Positions 8,313 through 18,734 are shown, numbered from the stretch's first letter. The stretch: 64,000 nucleotides of DNA from Shouchella hunanensis (GCF_028735875.1 NZ_CP117834.1:1228001-1292000), one strand, 5' to 3'. Translations and numbers: made by a program. The notes: generated by a model from the letters alone, not told the origin.

Positions 8313-8795
8313 TTAATTTAACCATACTTCAATAAAGAACCAAATGATCATCACCGTTTGTACAACGGCTTTAGCAAACGATCCGCTTAAAAACGCGAGA
8401 AAGGAAGCAAATGCAATTTTAATAGCTTCATTAAACGTTTTTTGCTGTAACAATTCCACTGCCAAGACGAGCACAAAGGGAACGAGAATTAAACCAAACG
8501 GTGGATAGATAAACGCACCAATGATTACACCGACTAACGCCATTCGTTCGCCCCATTTAGATCCTCCTGTACGTTTTACAAAGATAACATTTGCTAGAAA
8601 ATCAACAACTAATAAAAAGATCGTCATCACAGCCATACCGACCCAAAACCATGTGCTTAGGCTACCTGACAACCCAAAAAGGTAAATAAGGAAACCACCC
8701 CATAGTACGAGGACAGATGGAATAATGGGTACAATCAGTCCGATGTAGCTTGCAACGAAAAAGACGACAATCAGAAGCCACCAAAGGATTTCCAT
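8313..8795 (-). CDS. DUF456 family membrane protein
   Basis: 160 residues with four hydrophobic segments, beginning MEILWWLLIVVFFVASYIGL and containing the glycine-rich GVIIGAFIYPPFGLILVPF that is typical of the DUF456 family. The function of the family is not known. It begins two bases after the argS stop, so it is co-transcribed with argS and ends at a bidirectional terminator. Confidence 0.8.
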   Translation of the reverse strand: MEILWWLLIVVFFVASYIGLIVPIIPSVLVLWGGFLIYLFGLSGSLSTWFWVGMAVMTIFLLVVDFLANVIFVKRTGGSKWGERMALVGVIIGAFIYPPFGLILVPFVLVLAVELLQQKTFNEAIKIAFASFLAFLSGSFAKAVVQTVMIIWFFIEVWLN

Positions 8796-8797
8796 TG

Positions 8798-10468
8798 TTA
8801 CATCTTCTCAGGTGCATGAACGCCTAATAGAGCCAGTGCGTTCTTGATCGTTAGTTGTGTTGCTTTCATGAGTGCCAATCGTGCATAAGAAAGAGCTTCA
8901 TTGTCCCCATCAACAACACGATTGCCGTTATAAAAACTGTGCAGTGTTTGTGCAAGATCGTACGTATAATTGGCCATTCGTTGTGGGTTTTGCTTCTTCG
9001 CTGCATCAGCAACAGCAATTGGGAAGTCACCAATTACTTTTAATAACTCGTATTCCTTCTCACCATTAAGCAGTGTTAAATCAGCTTGATTGTAATCGGT
9101 CATACCTGCTTCTTCCCCTTGGCGAAGGATAGAAGAGATTCGAGCGTGAGCATATTGAATATAATAAACCGGGTTTTCATTTGATTTTGAAACAGCAAGG
9201 TCCATATCGAAGTCCATATGCGTATCAGCACTTCTCATTGCAAAGAAGTAACGCGTCGCATCAATTCCCACTTCGTCCATTAAATCCCTTAGTGTAACGG
9301 CTTTTCCAGTACGCTTACTCATTTTCACTTTTTCGCCGCCTTGGTACAAGCTAACCATTTGAATAATCTCAACATCAAAACGGGAGGCATCATAGCCTAA
9401 TGCTTGAATGGCTGCTCGCATTCGTGGGATGTAGCCGTGGTGATCGGCTCCTAGAATGTCAATTAAACGATCATGTCCACGATCATACTTATCGAGATGA
9501 TACGAAATATCTGGCGTTAAATACGTATAGCTGCCGTCATTTTTTACAAGAACACGGTCTTTATCATCACCATACTCAGTTGAGCGTAACCATGTCGCCC
9601 CGTCTTGCTCGTAGGTTTTTCCTTTTTCTTTCAATACGTCAAGTCCTCTTTCTACTTGACCAGACTCGTAAAGGGATGTTTCTGAAAACCAGTGGTCAAA
9701 CGACACCCGATACACGCTTAAGTCTTTTTTAATTTTCTCTAGCTCTTTGTTTAGTCCGTAGTGTCGCAAAATTTCTAGTCTTTCCTGTTCTTCTAATGTA
9801 GCATACTCATCGCCAACTTCCGCCTTTAACTGTGCGGCAATATCAATAATGTCGGCACCTTGATACCCATCTTCCGGCATAGGAAAATCATGCCCGAGCG
9901 CCTGCATATAGCGAGCTTGCAACGACAAAGCTAGATTATCAATTTGGTTTCCAGCATCATTAATATAGTATTCGCGTGAGACATTGTAACCGGCTTTTGC
10001 CATAATGTTTGCTAAAGAATCTCCAACCGCTGCGCCACGGGCATGTCCTAAATGCAAATCACCTGTTGGATTAGCAGAGACAAACTCGATTAATACTTTC
10101 TCTTGTTCACCAGCATCACTCTCACCATAACGCTCACCTGCAGCAAGCACCGTTGGAATAATGTCTCGTAAATAACTATTGTCTAAAAAGAAATTTACGA
10201 AGCCTGGTCCAGCAATTTCCATTTTTTCAATTTTAGCTTTTTCTTTATTTATTTGCGCAGTAAAGCTTTCTGCAATTTGACGTGGTGCTTTTTTCGCAAT
10301 ACGAGCCAGTTGCATCGCAATATTTGTAGCATAGTCACCATGGGCTTTCTCTTTTGGTACTTCCAAAAATACTTCCGGTACCTCTTCTTCCGTTGCTAGC
10401 CCGGCCTTTATAATGGCATGCTTAATTTCTGTTTGTAGTGACTGTTTCATTTGATCTAATGGATTCAT
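8798..10468 (-). CDS. argS: Arginyl-tRNA synthetase
   Basis: 556 residues, the same length as B. subtilis ArgS. Class I synthetase features: [17 protein letters not shown] (HIGH motif as HLGH), [10 protein letters not shown] (KMSKS-type loop), and an all-helical anticodon-binding C-terminus ending in [13 protein letters not shown]. It charges tRNA-Arg in the cytoplasm. The ATG at 10468 follows AGGAAG by six bases; an upstream ATG at 10495 lacks a ribosome site. The upstream neighbour is ywiB, as in B. subtilis. Confidence 0.97.
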   Translation of the reverse strand: MNPLDQMKQSLQTEIKHAIIKAGLATEEEVPEVFLEVPKEKAHGDYATNIAMQLARIAKKAPRQIAESFTAQINKEKAKIEKMEIAGPGFVNFFLDNSYLRDIIPTVLAAGERYGESDAGEQEKVLIEFVSANPTGDLHLGHARGAAVGDSLANIMAKAGYNVSREYYINDAGNQIDNLALSLQARYMQALGHDFPMPEDGYQGADIIDIAAQLKAEVGDEYATLEEQERLEILRHYGLNKELEKIKKDLSVYRVSFDHWFSETSLYESGQVERGLDVLKEKGKTYEQDGATWLRSTEYGDDKDRVLVKNDGSYTYLTPDISYHLDKYDRGHDRLIDILGADHHGYIPRMRAAIQALGYDASRFDVEIIQMVSLYQGGEKVKMSKRTGKAVTLRDLMDEVGIDATRYFFAMRSADTHMDFDMDLAVSKSNENPVYYIQYAHARISSILRQGEEAGMTDYNQADLTLLNGEKEYELLKVIGDFPIAVADAAKKQNPQRMANYTYDLAQTLHSFYNGNRVVDGDNEALSYARLALMKATQLTIKNALALLGVHAPEKM

Positions 10469-10502
10469 GTTAGACTTCCTTTCCTTTACACTCATAGAAA
10501 AG

Positions 10503-10522
10503 GCAAGGGAACAATCCCTTGC
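10503..10522 (-). terminator. Hairpin between ywiB and argS
   Basis: GCAAGGGA and TCCCTTGC form a perfect eight-pair stem with a four-base loop; CTTTTCT follows on the minus strand. It could end ywiB transcripts or act as a partial attenuator for argS. No T-box features are visible. Confidence 0.6.
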
Positions 10523-10538
10523 TCTTTTGACCTGTCAT

Positions 10539-10973
10539 TTATTCTTCTTTGCGCTCAATGTTCAACCGAATCTCATGCTCGCCTGTTGCTTGCCCTTGTA
10601 AGAAGAAATGGTAGCGCACATAGATCTTCCCTTTGTTTTTATTTGCTTTAGGAAGTTGCACAATAAGGGTTTCAGTAATCGCTTTTGTTTCCCATGAAGC
10701 TTCGGGTGTGACATAACGTCCAAACGTTTCTTGTTTCGGTGCAAAACTCTGACGCATAATAATCCCACCTTGGCGAATCAGCATCAGTTCTTCACCATCC
10801 CATTTCATTGTTGAATACACATCTTGTCCATGAGTATGGGCTTCTTTAAAACGCAAATAAGAGGCGTTGTTTTTTATATAATAATCGCCTTCCGTTACAA
10901 AAGAGAAGGAATCAGGTGGCTGACCTTCTAAATATGTCATGGTTTGAAAAGAGATCTGGACTTTCCTCTTCAT
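10539..10973 (-). CDS. ywiB: DUF1934 family beta-barrel protein (YwiB-like)
   Basis: 144 residues, mostly predicted beta strand, with the segment FVTEGDYYIKNNASYLRFKE and a middle containing MIRQGGIIMRQSF. DUF1934 proteins adopt a small calycin-like barrel; their role is unknown. Placement immediately before argS matches B. subtilis ywiB. The ribosome site is weak (GGAATG). Confidence 0.8.
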   Translation of the reverse strand: MKRKVQISFQTMTYLEGQPPDSFSFVTEGDYYIKNNASYLRFKEAHTHGQDVYSTMKWDGEELMLIRQGGIIMRQSFAPKQETFGRYVTPEASWETKAITETLIVQLPKANKNKGKIYVRYHFFLQGQATGEHEIRLNIERKEE

Positions 10974-11094
10974 GATTTGTTCATTCCATTCTATTATTCA
11001 TACAATCATTACTTCCTTATCCATTTTACTTCGTTTATATACGTCTTGCAATTGAATAGAGTTTCCATTCTCAAAAAAAGGGCAATAAATGAAA

Positions 11095-11143
11095 AAGCGC
11101 TAGCAGTAAGTACTCCTCTACCGGAAACCTACCTTTAGCACTT
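11095..11143 (-). terminator. speB terminator
   Basis: On the minus strand AAGTGCTA (11136-11143) pairs with TAGCGCTT (11095-11102, one G-U pair), followed by TTTTTC. It lies 11 bases after the speB stop. Confidence 0.6.
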
Positions 11144-11154
11144 AACAGGTGTAT

Positions 11155-12033
11155 TTATCGTTTGTTTACCCATCCTAATAGCATTTCGCGCACAAACTTA
11201 CTAGCTGCAATGGTCGTTTGTTCCGTTGGATCATAGGCAGGAGCCACCTCAACAAGGTCTGCGCCAACAATAGAAAGATCTGCTTTTGCTAAATGAATTT
11301 GTGCTTCAAGCAATTCTTTTGATGTAATACCGCCAGCCTCAGCAGTGCCCGTACCTGGAGCATACGCCGGATCAAGTACGTCAATATCAATCGTTACGTA
11401 GACATGTCTCCCTTTTAGCTTAGGCAATACTCGCTTCAACGGCTCAACAACATCAAACTTAAAGAGATTCATCCCTGATTCCTTTGCATACGCAAATTCT
11501 TCACGCATGCCCGAACGAATGCCAAATGAATAGACGTTTTCTGGTCCAATTAATTCACACGCCTTACGAATTGGGGTGGAATGAGATAATACCTCTCCTT
11601 CATACTCCTCACGTAAATCTGCGTGTGCGTCAATATGAATAATCGCTAAATCTGGATATTTACGATACATGGCTTTAAAAATTGGCCATGATAAAAGGTG
11701 TTCGCCACCTAAACCGAGGGGGAACTTGCCGTCATTTAAAAGACCTTCCACGTATTCTTCAACCATGTCTAAACTCTTTGCTGCATTTCCAAACGGAAGC
11801 GGGATATCACCAGCATCAAAATACGCAACCTCTTCTAAATGCTTGTCTGCGTAAGGGCTGTATTCTTCTAATCCAAGAGAAGATTCTCGGATGCGGACTG
11901 GACCAAAACGGGAACCTGGACGAAAGGAAACGGTCCAATCCATCGGCATTCCGTAAATGACAGCATCAGCTTCTTCATAAGTTGCCCGGCTCATAATAAA
12001 GACCTTGCCAGAATAAGATTCATCAAATCGCAT
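11155..12033 (-). CDS. speB: Agmatinase
   Basis: 292 residues of the ureohydrolase family. Manganese ligands are visible in GLGGEHLLS, IIHIDAHADLR and VTIDIDVLDPAYAPGTG. It hydrolyses agmatine to putrescine and urea, the step that feeds spermidine synthesis. The start is ATG 12033, eight bases after AAGGAG; the GTG at 12042 overlaps the ribosome site. It lies 12 bases downstream of speE in the conserved speEB operon. Confidence 0.94.
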   Translation of the reverse strand: MRFDESYSGKVFIMSRATYEEADAVIYGMPMDWTVSFRPGSRFGPVRIRESSLGLEEYSPYADKHLEEVAYFDAGDIPLPFGNAAKSLDMVEEYVEGLLNDGKFPLGLGGEHLLSWPIFKAMYRKYPDLAIIHIDAHADLREEYEGEVLSHSTPIRKACELIGPENVYSFGIRSGMREEFAYAKESGMNLFKFDVVEPLKRVLPKLKGRHVYVTIDIDVLDPAYAPGTGTAEAGGITSKELLEAQIHLAKADLSIVGADLVEVAPAYDPTEQTTIAASKFVREMLLGWVNKR

Positions 12034-12045
12034 ACATGTCACTCC

Positions 12046-12873
12046 TTACTTCAATAAATCTTGCACAAATTTGGGTAATACAAAAGCAGCGTTGTGAATG
12101 TCTTTTGTATAGTATTTTGTGTCAATCTCATGAAAACGAGTCGCTTCCACTTTTAAAGGATCGTGTTTTTTTGAACCGATTGTGAATGTCCACATGCCAC
12201 TAGGATATGTAGGGATGTTGCATGTATACAAACGTGTAATCGGGAAAATTTCTTGTACATCTTTATATACATTTGTAATAAGGTCTTGATGGAACCAAGG
12301 GTTATCGGTCTGCGCTACGAAAATCCCGTCTTCTTTCAATGCTTTTGAGATCCCTTCATAAAAACCTCGTTCAAATAATTTAGCAGCAGGACCAACTGGC
12401 TCTGTTGAATCAACCATAATGACATCATATTCGTTTTCTGATTTTGCAATATGCATAAACCCATCGTCTACTTGAACATCCACACGAGCATCCTCAAGGG
12501 CACAAGCAATGGTTGGTAAATATTTTTTTGAGTACTCAATTACTTTTCCATCAATATCAACAAGAGTGGCTTTTTCAACTGATGGATGCTTAATGACCTC
12601 GCGAATCGCTCCGCCATCTCCACCACCTACTACTAGGACATGCTTTGGATTAGGGTGTGTGAATAATGGAACGTGTGTCACCATTTCGTGATACACAAAT
12701 TCATCCTTTTCTGTTGTCATCACCATACCATCTAATAACAACATATTTCCGAATTCTTCTGTTTCCACCATATCTAGTTGCTGAAACGCCGTCTTTTCAG
12801 AATGCAGCGTGCGTTTAATTTTCATCGTAATGCCAAATCGTTCTGTTTGTTTTTCTGTAAACCAAAACTCCAC
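12046..12873 (-). CDS. speE: Spermidine synthase
   Basis: 275 residues. N-terminal strand domain with [16 protein letters not shown], then the aminopropyltransferase fold with [17 protein letters not shown] (nucleotide site), [16 protein letters not shown], and the catalytic region [11 protein letters not shown]. It moves an aminopropyl group from decarboxylated S-adenosylmethionine to putrescine. The start is taken as GTG 12873 after GAGGTGAC; an in-frame GTG at 12882 is inside that site. First gene of the speE-speB operon. Confidence 0.96.
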   Translation of the reverse strand: MEFWFTEKQTERFGITMKIKRTLHSEKTAFQQLDMVETEEFGNMLLLDGMVMTTEKDEFVYHEMVTHVPLFTHPNPKHVLVVGGGDGGAIREVIKHPSVEKATLVDIDGKVIEYSKKYLPTIACALEDARVDVQVDDGFMHIAKSENEYDVIMVDSTEPVGPAAKLFERGFYEGISKALKEDGIFVAQTDNPWFHQDLITNVYKDVQEIFPITRLYTCNIPTYPSGMWTFTIGSKKHDPLKVEATRFHEIDTKYYTKDIHNAAFVLPKFVQDLLK

Positions 12874-12928
12874 TATTGTCACCTCATTTAGTTAAAACCA
12901 TGTGTACATGATTTCTTTGCTAAGAGCA

Positions 12929-12956
12929 AGTATAGCGGATGGGAGCGGAATTGCAA
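12929..12956 (-). promoter_or_regulatory. speEB promoter
   Basis: On the minus strand TTGCAA (12951-12956), a 16-base spacer and TATACT (12929-12934) form a sigma-A promoter about 55 bases upstream of speE. Confidence 0.7.
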
Positions 12957-12999
12957 CTCTTGTTTAAAAATCTGTTTTTTTTTCCAAACTAGTAAAGAG

Positions 13000-15117
13000 A
13001 TGATGAACGAAAGGGTGAGCAAGTTGATTCCAGCAACAAGAGGTCAAAAAAAACGCTTTAAACAAGTAAAATCGCTGGCTAAATACTGCCTAATTGCGAT
13101 TATGTGCATCATTATAAGCATCCTTGCTCTCTTATCCTATGCCAGAATGCAAGGTCCACCACCAATTGAACTTGCTTTCCCTAATCAATTCTTAGCGAAC
13201 GATGGTTCCATCATTGATAGTGAAGAAGCAGGTCAAAATCGAAAAACCGTCCCGTTAAACGAGGTATCACCCTATTTAATAGATGCTACAATTGCTGTGG
13301 AAGACCGGAAATTTTATTCCCATTATGGATTTGACCTTAAACGTATTGGTGGAGCGCTCCTAGCGAACCTGCAATCTGGTTCAAAAGGACAAGGTGCCAG
13401 CACAATTACACAGCAATACGCTCGTAACTTATATTTATCCCATGAGAAAACGTATGTGCGCAAGTGGAATGAGCTTGTTTATTCACTTCGATTAGAAATG
13501 AACTATTCGAAAGACGACCTTTTGGCAGGGTACTTAAATACCATTTATTACGGACATGGTAACTACGGTATTGAAGCGGCTTCTTCTCACTTCTTCGGCA
13601 AAAACGCAAAGAATCTCTCTTTAGCAGAGGCAGCCATGCTAGCAGGTGTGCCGAAAGGACCAAGCTATTATTCACCATTAAATGACTTGGAACGAGCGAC
13701 GTCCCGCCAGCATACCATCTTAAACAGCATGGTGGAGGCAGGCTTTATTACAACCGAAGAAGCTTCCTTAGCGAAAGAAGAAAAACTCCAATTTACCGAT
13801 CAAAAGGATCTTGAAGCACAAGAGCTTGCTCCTTATTTTCAAGACCATGTAAAAGCCTTCATGAAAGACTACACTCAACTTACAGAACAACAGTTGAAAG
13901 TAGGAGGATTAAGCGTTCAGACGACACTTGACCCCACTCTTCAGCAACAAGCAGAAGATCTTGTTGCGCACTATATGCCGGAAAGTGATTTGCAAGTGGC
14001 ACTTGTTGCAATGGATCCTCGAACAAGCGAAGTGAAAGCACTTGTAGGCGGAAAAGACTATGAAGATAGTTCATATAATCGAGCGACTCAGTCTAAGCGA
14101 CACCCTGGATCAACAATGAAACCATTTCTTTACTACGCAGCACTTGAGAATGGCTTCACGCCAATGACAACATTCCTTAGTGAACCGACCTCTTTCACAT
14201 TTGACGAAGGACGGGATTCATACGAGCCTAGTAATTATAACGATGTTTATGCGAACGATTTTATTACAATGCTGGAAGCGATCTCCTACTCTGATAACAT
14301 CTACGCGGTGAAAACCCATCTGTCTATCGGGGAGGAAGAACTGGTTCGAGTTGCAGAAACCGTTGGCTTAGGTAAACTTAAACAACTACCCTCTCTTGCA
14401 CTTGGTGCACAGCCCGTATCCATTATTGATATGGCAAATGCCTATACAGCGCTAGCAAACGGGGGAAAGATGAGTGAGCCTGTGTTTATTCGTCATATTA
14501 CGGATGGAGAAGGTAAGAAAATCTTTGAACCAAACAGCCCACAACGGCAAGTACTTCGGGCTGACACGGCGTATATTTTAACGGATATGATGAAGGGTGT
14601 TTTTGAACCTGAACTAAATAGCTACACGTCGGTAACTGGTGGCAGTGTTGCAAAGAAACTGACTCATCCGACTGCTGGTAAGTCAGGGTCTACGCCGCGA
14701 GATAGCTGGATGATTGGCTATACGCCACAGCTTGTCACAGTTGTTTGGACTGGCTACGATGAGAAGAAAGACATTAATCAATTTACAGAAGGCCAAATTG
14801 CTAAACGAATTTGGGCAGATTTCATGCAGTCAGCCATGGAAGATGAACTAACGCTTCCATTCACTCGCCCTCCTGGGGTTGTTATGAAAACAGTCGACCC
14901 TCATACTGGATTGCTCACGAATGAATCTTGCCCTGGTGGAAGACCTACCGCTTTCTTAATGGGGACCGAACCGCTCGAACCCTGTAGTAAGCTGGAAGAA
15001 TCAGAACCAATTGATGAAGAGCCAGAACAAGACAAAAGCATTTTTCGACGCTTCTTTCGCTGGATTGGTGGAAATGAAGTCGAAACAGATCAGTGGGAAC
15101 GACGAGATCAAGAGTAG
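13000..15117 (+). CDS. pbpG: Class A penicillin-binding protein (PBP2D/PbpG-like)
   Basis: 705 residues: a membrane anchor at ~28-48, a glycosyltransferase-51 domain (EDRKFYSHYGFD with the catalytic Glu, QGASTITQQYARNLYL), and a transpeptidase with SxxK at Ser371-Lys374 (HPGSTMKPF), SYSDN, and KSGS in place of the usual KTGT. It polymerises and crosslinks peptidoglycan outside the membrane. Divergent from speE as in B. subtilis, where the homologue works in the forespore. The start is uncertain: ATG 13000 has only a weak ribosome site, and an internal TTG after AAAGGGTG is possible. Confidence 0.9.
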   Translation: MMNERVSKLIPATRGQKKRFKQVKSLAKYCLIAIMCIIISILALLSYARMQGPPPIELAFPNQFLANDGSIIDSEEAGQNRKTVPLNEVSPYLIDATIAVEDRKFYSHYGFDLKRIGGALLANLQSGSKGQGASTITQQYARNLYLSHEKTYVRKWNELVYSLRLEMNYSKDDLLAGYLNTIYYGHGNYGIEAASSHFFGKNAKNLSLAEAAMLAGVPKGPSYYSPLNDLERATSRQHTILNSMVEAGFITTEEASLAKEEKLQFTDQKDLEAQELAPYFQDHVKAFMKDYTQLTEQQLKVGGLSVQTTLDPTLQQQAEDLVAHYMPESDLQVALVAMDPRTSEVKALVGGKDYEDSSYNRATQSKRHPGSTMKPFLYYAALENGFTPMTTFLSEPTSFTFDEGRDSYEPSNYNDVYANDFITMLEAISYSDNIYAVKTHLSIGEEELVRVAETVGLGKLKQLPSLALGAQPVSIIDMANAYTALANGGKMSEPVFIRHITDGEGKKIFEPNSPQRQVLRADTAYILTDMMKGVFEPELNSYTSVTGGSVAKKLTHPTAGKSGSTPRDSWMIGYTPQLVTVVWTGYDEKKDINQFTEGQIAKRIWADFMQSAMEDELTLPFTRPPGVVMKTVDPHTGLLTNESCPGGRPTAFLMGTEPLEPCSKLEESEPIDEEPEQDKSIFRRFFRWIGGNEVETDQWERRDQE

Positions 15118-15123
15118 CACGAA

Positions 15124-15158
15124 AAAGAGTATGGATCTATTTAAGATTCATACTCTTT
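15124..15158. terminator. Bidirectional terminator pbpG / GNAT
   Basis: AAAGAGTATG (15124-15133) pairs perfectly with CATACTCTTT (15149-15158), with extra GATC/GATT contact inside. Serves the converging pbpG and acetyltransferase genes. Confidence 0.75.
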
Positions 15159-15161
15159 ATT

Positions 15162-15983
15162 TCATGCTTTATAACGATAATATGCTTGGGCACCTTCTAC
15201 AGTGAACCCACATTTTTTATATAATGACAACGCCTGCTCGTTTGAGGTCACAACATCTAACCAAACTGTTTTTCCGTTTCGAACTTCACGATGGACAATA
15301 TCCGTTAACACAGCTCGACCAATACCTTTACCGCGCTCCTCTTTCTTAATGACGAAACCGTAAATCCAACTTTCATCTTTTTGACGCTGCACTCTTAATT
15401 TCCCAACTACTTCACCAGCAGCTTCAACGATATAAGTTCCATTTACTTCGTCTGGTCTCAAATGATTTGTTTCTTCCATCGATAAACCAAAACCCTCTTT
15501 ATCTAAGCATTGAATGGATGCTTGATCACTCGAAACAGCTGGACGAATTCGAATGCCCTCCTTTGAACAAGGCATTGGTATTTCGCGACAAACCATTTGA
15601 TGCTCAGAAAATTGATAGACAGCACCAACTGCCCGACAGAAAGCATGACCACTCGTAGCGTTTTCAGGAGTATTAATGAGAAAAGGCGCTGCCTGCTGAT
15701 GCCAATTGCTGAGCGCTTGAGTCATTAAATGGCGGGCAATGCCTCTCCGTCTGTATTCTGGGTCAACAAGACACAAACATTCGACTTTTTTCCCAAATGA
15801 AAAAACCGCCAAATAACCAAGTAACGTACCTTTTTCGTCATAATGAAAGTAATCTTCCGTTTTCGACTCGGAACGATTTTGTTGTGCAAGCATATCCCAA
15901 TTCATTTTTAACTTCGTCTTATCATAGTGTTCTACCTTTTGCTGCAGCGCGTGAATTGCTTTTCGTTGCTCTGGGGCAAGCAT
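15162..15983 (-). CDS. GNAT family N-acetyltransferase (two GNAT folds)
   Basis: About 273 residues. Two acetyl-CoA-binding signatures are visible: DPEYRRRGIARHLMTQAL in the N-terminal half and VIKKEERGKGIGRAVLTDIV in the C-terminal half. This is the duplicated GNAT layout seen in mycothiol-synthase-like enzymes. The substrate cannot be told. The ATG at 15983 follows GGTGGTG by about seven bases; a GTG at 15995 lies in that site. Confidence 0.8.
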   Translation of the reverse strand: MLAPEQRKAIHALQQKVEHYDKTKLKMNWDMLAQQNRSESKTEDYFHYDEKGTLLGYLAVFSFGKKVECLCLVDPEYRRRGIARHLMTQALSNWHQQAAPFLINTPENATSGHAFCRAVGAVYQFSEHQMVCREIPMPCSKEGIRIRPAVSSDQASIQCLDKEGFGLSMEETNHLRPDEVNGTYIVEAAGEVVGKLRVQRQKDESWIYGFVIKKEERGKGIGRAVLTDIVHREVRNGKTVWLDVVTSNEQALSLYKKCGFTVEGAQAYYRYKA

Positions 15984-16267
15984 CCTTTTCACCACCTTTT
16001 CTCATCAGTATAGCACAGAAAACAATTGTAATTTTCTTTTTAATTACGTATGTTCATCTCTTTTTCAAAAGATTTGAATGTTTCCGCATCTTTTGTCAAG
16101 AGATTAATCTGCCTAAAATGTTGATTTCAGTGAGGCATATTTCCGTTTAAAAGAAACGATTCGTTTCCTTTTATCTAATCCCGAAGCAGTTTTAAAGAAA
16201 TCTCTAATTAACAGGATTCCATTCTCTTAGTCAGAATAAAAGTTAGGATTTTTTAGCTATCCTTTAT

Positions 16268-16438
16268 TTATCCGTTTCTTTGATCATTCACTTTTTCTTT
16301 ATGCGCATAGAAAAATAATACGCCATATACTGGGATTACAGATATAAATATCATTATCCTATCTACTATTATTGATATTACTAGTGAAATTACAAGTATT
16401 ACTATTCCTAAGTAAGAATACATCTTTGCTTTAGACAT
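16268..16438 (-). CDS. Small hypothetical membrane protein, 56 aa
   Basis: Starts MSKAKMYSYLGIVILVISLV and continues as a second hydrophobic stretch around residues 28-45, ending with a charged KEKVNDQRNG tail. The ATG at 16438 is preceded by AGAGGTG nine or ten bases upstream. The two-helix pattern, the ribosome site and the charged tail suggest a real membrane miniprotein rather than chance. I do not recognise a family. Confidence 0.6.
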   Translation of the reverse strand: MSKAKMYSYLGIVILVISLVISIIVDRIMIFISVIPVYGVLFFYAHKEKVNDQRNG

Positions 16439-16785
16439 CAATTAACACACCTCTTTACAATAATGGAATAAGACGTAGATACAGCAGAATGTAGCTAGAG
16501 AACCATCAAAAATATTGGATCTATTTAAAATCGTATAGCTTCATCTCGATTCTTCTCACTGACGCAAACTTTTTATTTTTTGCTTTGATTCACTTACACT
16601 AGATATTTACGCCTCATAACAACTCTCGAACTTATAATAAAAGTTCAATATGTAACTCATTCAACGATAAAAAGTATATTCCTTTCTAATAAATACAAAC
16701 GTTCAACAAAAACACTTTTTAGAAGCTGTCAAATTACCATAAATGTTTTTAAAATCTCAGATTCAAACATAATTTACCGCTTGCG

Positions 16786-16794
16786 TGCTACACT
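16786..16794 (+). promoter_or_regulatory. pepF extended -10 promoter
   Basis: TGC-TACACT is an extended -10 element 38 bases before the pepF start; the -35 region is weak. The gene has an AAGGGGTG ribosome site. Confidence 0.5.
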
Positions 16795-16831
16795 AGAACG
16801 AATACGCTATTAACTTCGAAGGGGTGTCTAG

Positions 16832-18619
16832 ATGACGACATATTCAACACGAAAAGAAGTCCCTGATCACGAAAAGTGGGATTTGACCGATTTATTTAAC
16901 AATGAACAGGAATGGCGCGCTAAATTAGAAGAATGCGAAAGCATCTGTGACAAATTACAAACATATGATGGCGCTATTACTAGTGGCTCCGATTTGTTAG
17001 CATACTTAAAAACACAAGAAGAGCTTTCGTTTCATTTGCGAAAAGTATTTGCGTACACTATGTTTTTAACCGACATTGATACGAGGGATTCTCATGCGCA
17101 AACGTTAAGTGATCGCACAACAAAGCTTGGGGTGAAAGTAAGTGAATCAACCGCTTTTTTTATGCCATTCCTCTTAAGCTTAAATGAGGAAACACTTCGT
17201 TCTTACTTAAAAGAAGAAAAAGAACTCGAATATTTCGAAGACGAACTATGGAAATCGTTTCGGTTTAAAGACCACGTTCTTTCAAAAGAAAAAGAAGAAT
17301 TGCTTTCGCAACTGAGCGAATCGTTTCAAGCTCCTGGCGCAACATTTAGTATGTTGAATAATGCAGATATACAATTTGGTGATGTAACCGACGATAAAGG
17401 GAAAAAAGTTCAATTAACAAGAGGCATGTATGCAAAGTTGATTGAAGACGAGGATCGAAATAAGAGAAAAGAAGCGTACAAAGCTTACTATAAGCCGTAC
17501 ATTGAACTAAATAATACGATTGCTACAACACTCGGTGCGGAAATTAAAAAGAATGCAACCATGGCGAAAGTACGCAACTATGAGTCCGCTCTGCAAAAAG
17601 CTCTTTTTGCGGACGACATTGATCCAGCTGTATATGATCAGTTAATTGAGGCAGCGAGAAACCATATTCAACCATTACATGAATACAGCCGATTACGTAA
17701 GGAAAAGCTTGGTGTTGATGAACTGCGCCAATACGACTTAAATGCATCGATTGTACCTGGTGTCAAAGCAGACATTCCGTATGAGGAAGCATACAGCACG
17801 ATGATTCACGCTTTACAGCCATTAGGTGAAGAGTACGTTGAGCGATTAAAAGAGTTTAAAGATAAACGCTATATTGACGTAAGGGAAACACCTGCAAAGC
17901 GTTCAGGCGCTTACAATATGGGCGTTTATGGTGTCCACCCATTTGTTCTTTTAAATCATCACGATGATTTAAATAGCTTATTTACACTTGTTCATGAAAT
18001 GGGTCATGCACTACACAGTCATTATTCAAGCAAGCACCAGCCACAAATAACCGCAAGCTATCGCATTTTTGTTGCCGAAGTAGCATCAACGGTAAACGAA
18101 GTTTTGCTAATTAACTATTTGTTAAATGAAACGACGGATGAGAAAATGCGAGCTTACTTATTAAATCATTTCATCGAACAATTCCGCGGTACCTTTTTCA
18201 CGCAAGTAATGTTTGCTGATTTTGAAAAGCAAACTCATGAAAAAGCAGAAAACGGTGAATCGCTAAATGCAGAAAACTTAAACTCACTATATGAAGAGCT
18301 TTTCCGCCTTTATAACGGTCCAGATATTGTATTTGATGATGAGGTAAAATACGGATGGTCTCGCATTCCTCACTTCTATCGTGCCTTTTATGTATACCAA
18401 TACGCAACTGGATTCGCCTCAGCCATTCAAATTGCCACTAAGATTTTAGAAGGCGATAAAGACGTCCTTGAGTCGTATTTAACGTTCCTTAAAAGTGGAA
18501 GCTCAGCCGATCCATTGGAGCTCCTTAAAGCGGTAGGAGTCGATTTAACCACTCCTGAACCAATTGAAGCAGCAATGAAAAAATTCGCGGAGCTTGTAGA
18601 CGAATTGAAAAAACTATAA
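16832..18619 (+). CDS. pepF: Oligoendopeptidase F
   Basis: 595 residues, M3B metallopeptidase. The zinc motif HEMGH is at residues 388-392 (LVHEMGHALHSHYS), with the third ligand in the following helix (VAEVASTVNEVLL). The N-terminal half is the usual helical lid. It cuts short peptides in the cytoplasm. Single gene with its own promoter and a strong terminator. Confidence 0.96.
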   Translation: MTTYSTRKEVPDHEKWDLTDLFNNEQEWRAKLEECESICDKLQTYDGAITSGSDLLAYLKTQEELSFHLRKVFAYTMFLTDIDTRDSHAQTLSDRTTKLGVKVSESTAFFMPFLLSLNEETLRSYLKEEKELEYFEDELWKSFRFKDHVLSKEKEELLSQLSESFQAPGATFSMLNNADIQFGDVTDDKGKKVQLTRGMYAKLIEDEDRNKRKEAYKAYYKPYIELNNTIATTLGAEIKKNATMAKVRNYESALQKALFADDIDPAVYDQLIEAARNHIQPLHEYSRLRKEKLGVDELRQYDLNASIVPGVKADIPYEEAYSTMIHALQPLGEEYVERLKEFKDKRYIDVRETPAKRSGAYNMGVYGVHPFVLLNHHDDLNSLFTLVHEMGHALHSHYSSKHQPQITASYRIFVAEVASTVNEVLLINYLLNETTDEKMRAYLLNHFIEQFRGTFFTQVMFADFEKQTHEKAENGESLNAENLNSLYEELFRLYNGPDIVFDDEVKYGWSRIPHFYRAFYVYQYATGFASAIQIATKILEGDKDVLESYLTFLKSGSSADPLELLKAVGVDLTTPEPIEAAMKKFAELVDELKKL

Positions 18620-18624
18620 AAAAA

Positions 18625-18662
18625 CAGCCGAGGGGTATACGTACACCCTCGGCTGCTTTTTT
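18625..18662 (+). terminator. pepF terminator
   Basis: CAGCCGAGGG (18625-18634) pairs with CCCTCGGCTG (18646-18655), followed by a T-rich tract. Confidence 0.9.
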
Positions 18663-18682
18663 GTCCTAGCACTAGTAAGCGT

Positions 18683-18712
18683 AAAACAAAGACCTAAAAA
18701 GAACAATAGGTC
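18683..18712 (-). terminator. ywhD terminator
   Basis: On the minus strand GACCTA (18707-18712) pairs with TAGGTC (18691-18696), followed by TTTGTTTT. Confidence 0.6.
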
Positions 18713-18734
18713 TCATCCTTTATTCACAATTTGT

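Larger units (their letters stand above)
15984..16831. other. AT-rich 848-bp intergenic region
   Basis: Between the GNAT gene and pepF. It holds one convincing small reading frame (16268-16438, minus strand) and the pepF extended -10. An imperfect hairpin, GAAACGATTCGTTTC, lies near 16153-16167. I see no RNA gene or repeat in the rest. Confidence 0.5.
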
